From Chrysoporthe austroafricana (Eukaryota > Ascomycota > Sordariomycetes > Diaporthales > Cryphonectriaceae): a stretch of 64,000 bases of DNA. This document shows, piece after piece, positions 33,951 through 42,565 of this stretch (position 1 is its first letter; the number at the start of each line of letters is the position of its first letter). Made by a program: the position numbers and the translations under genes. The notes below the pieces were generated by a model that was given only the letters and a program-made list of their open reading frames with translations, was not told the DNA's origin and ran no database searches. The DNA is taken from NCBI GenBank assembly GCA_001051155.2, contig JYIP02000001.1, positions 5,084,001-5,148,000 of the forward strand, written 5' to 3'.

Positions 33951-34529
33951 TTCGTAGTCGTCGGTCGGCAAGCTTAGGATTTGGAGATTCTCTGATGGGT
34001 GGTCTTGATGCCGCCCGATTGAACAACCCGGCGCCGTCACCTGGTCGTCGCCCCTAGCGCGCAGCGCACAGACGGCGGCTGCAGCTGTCGGGAAGAGGGA
34101 GCTTGTGTGTCCAGAGCAACTTCCAAAGGCCACCTCTCGGGGAGTCGCGATGTCCTGCAGGAGGCGCGGGCGAGATGGGGCGAGTCGGGAGGCTGATGAC
34201 GCGAGCTGGACGAGATGATGAGAGAAGGGAGAAGGACGAGGCGGTCAGGGTTTGGGTTGGGCGCAGGATATGAGGAAATGAGCTGCGGGAAGAAGACGTG
34301 TGCTCTCTCTCTCCCTCTCCTCTTTTTTCCTACGGACCACGTGTGGACGCAGGAGGATGCCCAGAGACGGGGCCAGCCAGACCGGAATGCGATAAATAAT
34401 AGTATGGAGTTTAACAGGACAATAAGGGGGGGTTGTATTGTTCTGAGAATAGTCTGCGGTTAATTGCTGAGAATAGCCACAGTTGAATAGTCATGAATGT
34501 GCGCTGCGCACAGGAGAACGAGAGAGAAT

Positions 34530-34638
34530 GGGGGGGGTGGGCAGAGATGGGGGGGCACGGGGGTGCTGGGGGGAGCTGGGGGCGCTGGGGGGAGCCTCAG
34601 GTTGGGGCGGAAACAGGGAGAGGGGGCTGGTGCTGGGT
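34530..34638 (+). other. G-rich tract with G-quadruplex potential
   Basis: At least eight runs of four to eight G on the plus strand, separated by 1-7 nt, for example GGGGGGGG-T-GGG and GGGGGG-AGCT-GGGGG. Four runs of three or more within short loops are enough for a quadruplex. It lies 300-400 bp upstream of the DUO1 start. Confidence 0.7.
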
Positions 34639-34687
34639 GCTGTCGAGCTGGCCAGCCCCCTGTTCCCTCAGGCAGATGCAACTTGGG

Positions 34688-34692
34688 CCAAT
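34688..34692 (+). promoter_or_regulatory. CCAAT box upstream of DUO1
   Basis: GGCCAATCA matches the core site of the CCAAT-binding complex. It lies 17 bp before the first ACGCGT motif. Confidence 0.45.
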
Positions 34693-34708
34693 CATATCAG
34701 GCCCTCAG

Positions 34709-34731
34709 ACGCGTTTCGCGTCAAGACGCGT
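34709..34731 (+). promoter_or_regulatory. Cluster of MluI cell-cycle-box (MCB)-like motifs upstream of DUO1
   Basis: ACGCGT at 34709-34714, TCGCGT (reverse of ACGCGA) at 34716-34721, and ACGCGT at 34726-34731. ACGCGT is the MBF (Mbp1/Swi6) binding core that drives G1/S transcription in fungi. The cluster is about 205 bp upstream of the DUO1 start codon, a normal distance. Confidence 0.6.
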
Positions 34732-34934
34732 CGCCACCCCTCCCCCCCAAAAATCAACAAGCAAACAGCACCTCCAGCTGTGTCATGCCAACACATGCAG
34801 CCGCACATACAACCTAAGACCGACGTCATCATACCCTGCTGCGGCCGCTGTACGTCTGCAGCCTCACCGTGACTGGGATCGGGGCGACCGACAGGACACT
34901 ACACACACACGACAGCGACTAGCCGACGCGACCG

Positions 34935-35763
34935 ATGACCATGGCAGAGGACGAGGTCGACCCCTCGGAGCTCTTCTCCTCGCCCATCAAGCCCTCCGAC
35001 CTGCCGTCCAGGCCGAGGACGCCCAAGACGCCCAGGACGCCGCCGCCCAACAGCAGCGCCAGGGACAGGGAGAAGGAGCCCTTCGACGCCGAGGAGGTCC
35101 GCGAGGCCGCCCTCCGGCGCGAGCTGGAAGGGGTGCGGAACATCAACGAGGTGATCGAGGGCGTCATCGGCACGCTGGAGAAGGCCAGGGGCAACATGGG
35201 GGTAGGTGAACCCGACGTGCGCGCCCTGCCGGGGCCGGTAGCTGGTGTGGTGGTGCTGACATATGTGCGCCGCGTGCGTGCCGCAGAGTGTCTCCCGGAC
35301 GGTGAACAATGCCTCCACCCTCCTCAACACGTGGACGCGCATCCTCTCGCAGACGGAGCACAACCAGCGCCTCATCCTCGGCCGGGACTGGAACGGTTCG
35401 ACCCGCGACCTCGAGGCCGTCGAGGAGGAGAAGCTCGAGCAGCAGCTGGCGGCGCGCCGCCGCGCCGAGGAGGAGGAGCGCCGGCGCGAGGAGGCCCGCC
35501 GCCGCGCCGAGGAGCAGGAGAGGGCGCGCCTGGCCGGCACGGCCGGCACGACGGGCCGCGGGCGGGGGGTCGCCGGGACGCGGGGCGCGAGAGCGGCGCG
35601 CGGGCGCGGGATCCTGAGGGGCGCGCCTGCTGCGGGCACGTCAGGCCAGGAGAGGGCCGGCGCGTCCAGCTCCGGAGCGAGGGCCGGGTCGCAGATAGGA
35701 CGGGGATTCGGCACAGGGCGGACGGCGCGCGGGAGCAGGGCGGCGGGGCGGGGCGTGAGATGA
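34935..35763 (+). CDS. DUO1: DASH complex subunit Duo1
   Basis: Two exons, 34935-35201 and 35287-35763, with an 85-nt intron; the product is 247 residues. The conserved Duo1 core spans about residues 52-130. It runs LRRELEGVRNINEVIEGVIG, then a short helix, then SRTVNNASTLLNTWTRILSQ and TEHNQRLIL. Duo1 is part of the ten-protein DASH ring, which couples kinetochores to spindle microtubules in mitosis. After the core come an E/R-rich coiled coil and an Arg-Gly-rich tail that looks disordered. The N-terminal SPIKPSD and TPKTPRTPP motifs are likely kinase sites. A second in-frame ATG lies two codons downstream. The promoter has MCB-like motifs. The gene is convergent with RNH202 (about 180 bp between stops). 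Confidence 0.9.
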
Positions 35764-35942
35764 GCAGGCGGACCAACGTGATGATGTCGTCGTCATGTGT
35801 CATGTCTATTTTCTCTTCATCCTGCTGCTGTGCATGCTATGCATTCAATGATACCCCTTTCTGACCCATGGTCATGTCTAACAGGTCATGTTTAACACAC
35901 ATATATCGTACAAAGTCATGGCTCCCGCTACAGCGGCGGTCG

Positions 35943-37292
35943 TCATGAGCCCTTCGGCTTGAAGAAGGCGCTCAGCTTCTTCATGCCCGCGGTGTTCACC
36001 TTCTTCAACTCCCGCACGCCCCTACTCTCCCCGGCCTTCTTCCGCTTCTCCTCTTCCTCCATCCGCCGTTTCTTCTCCCGCCTGTCATCGTCCTCCTCGT
36101 CCAGCGTCCGCTTCCGGGAGTAGTCCGAGACGGACCGCGCCGCCGCGGCCTCCTGCCGCAATCGAGCCAGCTGTGCGATGTAGTCGTCCAGGGGGCCAAA
36201 GTCGACCGCGTCCCCGCCGCCGCCTTCCGCGAGCATCGTCGTGAGCGCCGCCGCCATGGCCGGGGGCACGTAGGACGAGCAGATGAAGCCGAACGCGACC
36301 CGCAGGCGCTGCAGCCCGACGACCTCCTCGGGCGCCTGAACCGCAGAGGAAACATCCCCCGCGGCCAGTGCGTCAGCCCCGTCCGCCACCGAGGTCGCGG
36401 CGGTTGATGCCTCGGATGCTGATGTGGCAGTGGTGGTGGTGGTAGCCACGGAGGACTGCGACCCGTCCGTCTCAGCCTGCGAGCCCGCGGCCGCCTCCGA
36501 CACGGCCAGTCCGTCCGCCTGCAGCGGCGCCGCCACGGCGCCCGTCCTCCTGACGCCCAGCACGGGCGCCTCCAGCACCTTGGTGACGAAGCGCTCCTCC
36601 ATGCTCCGCGGCAGGCCGGCGGCGGCGACCCGGCGGGCCTTGGCCAGCACGGCGGCCAGCAGCCTCTCCTCGCTGAGGCGGAACATGGCCTCGCCGCCGG
36701 CGTCGGCGGTGTCGCAGCACGCGGCCATGCGGCGCTCGAGCCGCGCGCGCCACGCGGGCCACCGCACGACGGTGTCGCGCAGGTGGGGCGCCGCGGCGCC
36801 GACGGTGTCGAGGTGGTCGTCGCTCGCGAGGAACATGCGGCGGCCGGCGGAGGCGAACTGGGCGGCGAGGGCCGGCAGGGCCAGGAAGAGCGGGTCGATG
36901 GGGGTCGCGAGGTACAGGTCCGCGCCCCTCGTGACCTGGGCCTCGAAGGAGGCGGTGGTAGCGACGGCAGCATCATCTCCGCCCTGGGTCTCCTGGTCTC
37001 CACCCGCACCCTCGATGAGCCAGCTCCGCGGGACGGTCTTGGGCGCGGCGATCCTGGTGAACTCGTAGGCGCCCGTCTCGGGGCAGATCAGGTAGCGGGC
37101 GGGTTTTGCATGGCGGGGGTGCTGGAGCGTGACGACGCGCGCCTCGGGGGTCGCCCTGTCCGGGAGGATGAGGATCTTGGGCGGGTTGGACGACGCTGCG
37201 GGCAGGATATATCGCGGTGCCACTGGAGTCGTGTCTTCGTCCTTGCTCGGGGCGGCCTTGCCAGCGCCCTTGCCTGTCCTCGTCCTCGCCAT
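35943..37292 (-). CDS. RNH202: Ribonuclease H2 subunit B
   Basis: Single exon, 449 residues. The RNase H2 B-subunit signature is clear: ARYLICPETGAYEFTRIAAP and then PRSWLIEG. After a short insert comes ADLYLATPIDPLFLALPAL (about 123-142), followed by RWPAWRARLERRM. RNase H2 removes single ribonucleotides and RNA-DNA hybrids from the genome; the B subunit is a structural partner of A and C. The C-terminus ends MKKLSAFFKPKGS, which has the spacing of a PCNA-interacting (PIP) box with Met in place of Gln, as in human RNASEH2B. A Ser/Thr-rich insert around 270-310 looks disordered. It is divergent from MCM10. Confidence 0.9.
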   Translation of the reverse strand: MARTRTGKGAGKAAPSKDEDTTPVAPRYILPAASSNPPKILILPDRATPEARVVTLQHPRHAKPARYLICPETGAYEFTRIAAPKTVPRSWLIEGAGGDQETQGGDDAAVATTASFEAQVTRGADLYLATPIDPLFLALPALAAQFASAGRRMFLASDDHLDTVGAAAPHLRDTVVRWPAWRARLERRMAACCDTADAGGEAMFRLSEERLLAAVLAKARRVAAAGLPRSMEERFVTKVLEAPVLGVRRTGAVAAPLQADGLAVSEAAAGSQAETDGSQSSVATTTTTATSASEASTAATSVADGADALAAGDVSSAVQAPEEVVGLQRLRVAFGFICSSYVPPAMAAALTTMLAEGGGGDAVDFGPLDDYIAQLARLRQEAAAARSVSDYSRKRTLDEEDDDRREKKRRMEEEEKRKKAGESRGVRELKKVNTAGMKKLSAFFKPKGS

Positions 37293-37661
37293 CCTCAGCG
37301 GCGCGGAGACGAGATCTCAGAGGTCAGAGGGGGGGGCTCGATCCAGATCCAGATCGCGATGTCATGGGTGGTGGCGGCCAGGCGGGTGCATGAGGCCTGC
37401 AGGTCTGCCAGAGCCGCTCGATCTGGTCACTCAACCGTCCCGCTCGGCGCGATGCAGGACAATGACAACAGACAATTCCTAGTACCGTGGCGTGCGTGGT
37501 GGTCACGAAATTGAATGCAATGCAGTGAATGTACGCTCGTGCTTAGGATGTCAAGTATAGCCGCAAGGATTCGCGCCCCGTGGGCTGCGTGCTGGGATCA
37601 CCGCGTCAGGGTCGCGAGGCCCTGTCCAGGGGAGCCGTTAGCCCCTTGCTTCATCAACCAG

Positions 37662-37750
37662 CCACTGCCACCCACTACTGTCACCCACTACTGCCACCCA
37701 CTGTCACCCGCTGCCGCCCACTACAACCCACTACAACCCACTACCAACCC
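37662..37750. repeat. C-rich irregular tandem repeat (CCCACTAC/CTGCCAC type)
   Basis: Irregular units of 10-13 bp based on CACCCACTACTG and then CCACTACAAC. The plus strand has very few G, so the tract is strongly strand-biased. It is followed by a poly-A run about 60 bp on. Confidence 0.7.
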
Positions 37751-38182
37751 CCCCTGGAACCTGGAAATTAACATCCCCACTGCACAACTAATAAACAAAA
37801 AGAAAGGAAAAAAAAAAAAAAAAAAAAATTGAATTTTCATAATATTATTGAGAAAACATGTGGACTCCCCCAGGCAATCTAGCCACCGCGTCGGCCGATC
37901 GCCTCTCTGGGGGCGACCCATCATGTCATGTCATGTCGTGTTAAGTACCGTCAGCCCTGTCGCTTGTATTAGTCCCAGGATCTGCGCCCGGGATCTAATT
38001 CCCCAAAGGGGCTCAAGCGCTCGCCTCGCAGGCTCGCTTCGCAGGTTGTTTACATCTGCCGCCCGCGCCAGCCACCCACGGACGACCACCATCACGACAT
38101 CCATCCCACTGCTCCTGCGCGGCCTTCCTCCCCCCCCGGCTGCCACGACTGCAGGTGTTTGTCCACATAATAATAATACATC

Positions 38183-38212
38183 ACAAACAGACAGACAAAC
38201 AGACAGACAGCA
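38183..38212. repeat. ACAG-type tetranucleotide microsatellite
   Basis: Imperfect CAGA/CAAA tetranucleotide repeats in the MCM10 upstream region. Confidence 0.7.
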
Positions 38213-38517
38213 GCGGTAAACAGGTGACAGGCCGCCCCCATGCCGTCGCCCTGTCGCCGGCGGGTACGACACCGACATACAGCTGGACCGACCGCGGTGC
38301 AGCCGGTGCTCAGGCGTGGGCGTAATCAATTGGCTGGCGCCGGGGCCGTCCAGCAGCACAAAACCCACCCCACCGCATCCTTTCCCACTCCGCGGACGCT
38401 GCACGGCCACTGCACGCCCAGCTGCGCGACACAGTCCGGGGAAACTTACGCCTGAGAGGGGAGGGGCACGAGCCGCCGCACCCTGCTGTGTACGTCTGTA
38501 CACCAGACACCACCACC

Positions 38518-41505
38518 ATGTCCCCACGTGAGTCTCTGCTCTGAAGGAGGAACACCAGCGAGAAGAAGGAGAAGAAAGAGAAGAAAGAGAGAGAAAACCA
38601 AGAGGAGAGGAAGAAGAAGAAGAAGGACAAGAAGAAGAAGCACAGAAAGACCCGTCTCGATTTCCTCCCGAGCCAGCTGACCAGACCGGCAAACCCACCA
38701 GCAGCAGCAGCCGCCACCGCCACCGCAGCAGGCCTCGAGCAGCAGTGGCCACCTCGATCGCCCAGGGAGGCCCTCCTCGGCACACCCGGCGGCCGCGAGC
38801 GCTACAGGCAGATGCTCGCCCAGCGCTCCGCCTCGCCCTCGCCGCTGAAACCCAGACCGACCACCGATCTCGTACACCGGCCATCCTCGGACATGACCTG
38901 GGGCGCGGGCGACCCGATGGACCTGGACGACGACGGCGACGACGAGGAGACCCTGCAGCTGAAGCTGCAGGAGATCCAGGCCCAGCTGCGCCTGAAGAAG
39001 CTGCGCAAGGAGAAGGCCCGTGCCGCCCACGGCGCCCCAACCCAGCCCGACGATGACACCGGCAGGCGTAGTGCCAGGCCCGACTCGGCGTCCACCGCGC
39101 GCCCGGCCGTGCGGATAAAGGAGATCAGGCGGACCGACCCTGCGGCGCGCCCGCCGTCGCAGCCGCCCGTCGAGGTGCCCGCGTCGCCCGCGAGGAAGCC
39201 TCAGCCGCCGCCACCCGCACAGACGTCTCCCAGCCGGATATTACTCGGCATCGACAAGGGCCTGAAGGCTGCGGACGTCTCGCTGAAGAGGGCACCGAGC
39301 CTCCGGAAATCGGCAGATGACTTGACCGGGTCGCAGGCCGGGAGCTATCTGCGCAGCGCGAGGAACCCCGGGTCTTTTGACGAGAAGCAGAGGCCCCTGA
39401 GCTTCAGCGAGAGGCTCAAGGCCGCCAGGGAGGAGGAGAATGTCCGCCAGGAGAAGAGGGACAGGGCCGCGAGGTCACGGAGTACGGCCTTCAACGTGGG
39501 AAGGCAGGAGATGGAGGACTACAAGAGCAACGCCACAGACATATTAGACGAGTCCTCGCCCATGGAGCGGAATTTCACAAAGGACGAGATATTAGGGAAG
39601 ACGTCGGCCGACAGGTCGAGAATAGGATTCCTACAGCGGAGCAACACCACGTCCGGCGCGCGGACATCATCATTTACGGGGCCGACGAGGTCCTCCACCG
39701 AGATTGACGACCCGCAGGCCTCCTTCACCTCTACGGCCTCCGAGCCACAGAAGTCCTCGTCATCTGCATCCTTCGAGCCCTACTCGTGTTTTCACCTCTC
39801 CAAGCGCATCCTCCCTCACCAGGTCGTCGCGCGCGCCATCTCGGGCAAGACGACCTACTCTCTGCAGGACCTCCTGCGCCAGGTCAAGTCCCCCGACTGG
39901 TCGCTCCCCGACGACGTGATCGACTGCGTCGTCTTCGCCATCGTGGCGTCCAAATCCGAGCCGCGCACCCACAAGCCGCAGTATGACCCCGAGACGGGCA
40001 AGGTGAAGCCCTCCGACCGGGGCAAGTACATGGTCCTCTCGCTCGTCGACCTGCAGTACGAGATCGAGCTCTACCTCTTCAACACGGGCTTCGACCGCTT
40101 CTGGAAGCTCACCCCGGGCACCGTGGTCGCCATCCTCAACCCGGACATCATGCCACCGCCGCCCGGGAAGCAAGACACCGGCCGCTTCAGCCTGACCATC
40201 AACTCGGACGCCGACACCATCCTCGAGGTCGGCGTGGCCCGGGACCTCGGGTACTGCAAGTCCGTCCGGGCCGACGGCACCCTCTGCAACAGCTGGGTCA
40301 ACGCGCGGCGGACCGAGCACTGCGAGTACCACACGAACTCGGCCCTCGCCAAGACTCGCGGCGCGCGCAACGAGATCAACGGCAGCTTCGGCTTCGGCCG
40401 CGAGGGCCTGGACCACCAGAAGCGCAGTAGGGTGGCGCGGTTCCGGAGCGCGGAGGAGAAGGCCCGGGCGGAGCGCAGGGACAAGGTCATCGGGGCGCAG
40501 GGGGCGCTGGACTGGGAGACGCGCAGCCGGTACTTCGTGAGCGGGGGCGGCGGCGGCGGCCAGGACACGGACCTCGCGGCGACCCTGGCCGAGACGCGCG
40601 AGAGGGCCGAGGGGCTCAAGCGGAGGCTTGCGGCCAAGGAGAAGGAGCGCAACATCGCGAAGAAGCTCGGCGAGATGGGCGGCAGCGGCATGGGCGGGCA
40701 GTACATGCGCGCCGCGGGCGCCGCAGAGCTAACCGACGCGGCTAGGACGACCTCCCGGACCTCGCGGTTCGGCAATGGGGGCAGCGCCGCCACCAAGAAC
40801 AACAACAACAACAACACCACATCCATGGCACCGCCCACGGCTGCGCGCTTCAGTCCCGCGCTCAAGATACCCAGGATCCCGCTGCCCGGCACGCACCACC
40901 ACCGGGACGACGAGGAGCGGCAGCCGCAGCACCCCGAGGAGCGCAGGACCGATGCCCGCTCCCTCGGCCTCCTCCCGCCGCGCGGCAGCGAGTCCAAGAT
41001 CTCCCTGAGCCCAATCAAGCGCAAGCGCCAGGACAGCACGCAGGGCACGGCGGGCGTGGGCCTGGACGCCGTTGGCGGCGGCGGCAGCCGCGCGAACGGC
41101 GTGCCATCGTCGTCCGCGTCGTCCGCGTCCTCGTCCTCCCGCACGCTCGGCTGGGGCGGGAGCCTGCGGGACAAGCTGGCGCGCATGCGCGACGGGGAGC
41201 GCCTGGGCCTGAGCCTGGGCCCGGCCGTGGGCCTGCACGCCAAGAAGGACAGCACCAGCACCGTGGCGTCGGCGTTCCGCGACAAGGACCGGAGCCCCGT
41301 GCGCAAGAAGACGCGCTTCGTCACCGACAAAGGCATCCGCGAGGCCGGGCGCGAGAGCCTGCCCGGCGGCACCGGCGCGGACAGGGGCACCACCCGCCCC
41401 GGCGTGCGGGGGCTGTACGCCAACGGCACCGGGCGCGGGGGCGACGGCCGGGAGGTGGTGCTGGACGAGGATGAGGACATGGACGAGCTGGTCGTCGTGA
41501 GATGA
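38518..41505 (+). CDS. MCM10: DNA replication factor Mcm10
   Basis: The main exon is 38732-41505. A 10-nt first exon (38518-38527, ATGTCCCCAC) followed by GTGAGT is proposed, because it joins in phase and gives MSPRLEQQWPPRSPREALLG; without it the first Met is at 38812. The product is 927 residues. The conserved core includes a basic Ser-rich N-part, an OB-fold starting PYSCFHLSKRILPHQVVARA, and YMVLSLVDLQYEIELYLF. The CCCH zinc finger is GYCKSVRADGTLCNSWV-CEYH. Mcm10 activates the CMG helicase and supports fork progression. The C-terminus has Asn, Gly and Ser low-complexity stretches and ends in an acidic DEDEDMDEL tail. The proposed intron has a long GAA/AAG purine tract. Confidence 0.92.
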
Positions 41506-42565
41506 AACGGGCGATGGCAGCCTCTGTGTGAACCGTGATTGGATCGTGTATAGAGTTACGCTTGGATATATGTCCAGGGGAGGGAGGATCGAGCATGTCA
41601 GTCCGCCAGCATCGGCGGCATCCTATCTTTTGTGTTTTTCCCTCTCCTTTGTTTTTTCTGTCTGCTCTAGAAAGCATATCAAACGGAACGGCATAGGGCA
41701 CACGGCAACGGCACGGCATGGTACGGCATCGGTATGGGGGTCTGTCTGGTTATCAGGATTCAAGGACATGAGGTTCATGACAAGGCGTAAATTTAACAAA
41801 AGCTTGTCACAAGAGACAAAAAATAGTTCGAGTCAGCTCCCTGATACCGTCTAGCCCGCGGTGTTTCTTCTGTGGTGGCCACTGCCCGACGTCCGGCTGT
41901 CCAGCCTGCTACTTGTTGCTTCCCTCTTCGGTCGGCCTGAGGAGCTCTCGATCTCACGACCACCTGGATGTTGTCCTTGGCTACAGTTGTACATCGCATT
42001 GGCTTCACTGCGGTGGTCGACTTCTGTAGAAATTCCGGGGCCGATTCAACTCAGGAGTATTTTTCATTGTAAGCCGCGGCCCAGGGGGAGGCGGGCGCAA
42101 GGATGGCAGTGTCTGTCAACGTCCAAGGCCACCTCAGCGGGCTTGGCTTCAGCAGTACGTATGTCTCTCGTCACCAACGCTGGAGAAATCCTACCTATTC
42201 AATGCTGCCCCGAAGCAGAAATACGCTCGAGTCTCAAAATCACATAGAACGCTAGGGGCCGGTCAGTGTAGCCTACTATCTGTACGGCAGATGCTGCTTC
42301 TCCCTCCTCCCGAGAGTGGGATCGCAAAGGACACCCTCGCCCATCCGGCATGTTTTGTATTATCCCACAGCTGGTCAACCAAAAAAGGATCGAACGAAGT
42401 TGGTGAGCAGGGCAGGCAAAAAGCAAGAATGGCCCGATCCGGGCAAAAGTATCTATGCATGTGAGTATGCTCCTCCGTGCTTCCGGCCCAAGCCATCACC
42501 CCCGTGCTGACCCCGGTTCCTCGTTTTGACAGTCACCACACACACATCCGTGAGTGGTGTTCATA
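41506..42565. other. Convergent spacer between MCM10 and AIM21-like gene
   Basis: 1.06 kb containing both 3' regions. No ORF is supported. Confidence 0.6.

Larger units (their letters stand above)
33951..34934. other. Bidirectional promoter region, unknown gene (-) / DUO1 (+)
   Basis: A 0.98-kb spacer between two divergent starts. It holds a G-rich tract, a CCAAT box and MluI cell-cycle-box-like motifs, listed separately. No ORF is supported. Confidence 0.65.
37293..38517. other. Bidirectional promoter region, RNH202 (-) / MCM10 (+)
   Basis: 1.2 kb with no supported ORF. It holds a C-rich tandem repeat (37662-37750), a run of about 19 A at about 37809-37827, and an ACAG-type microsatellite. 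I saw no ACGCGT site here. Confidence 0.6.

Noticed and set aside
40071..41480. 469-codon minus-strand open frame
   Set aside because: Antisense shadow of the GC-rich 3' half of MCM10.
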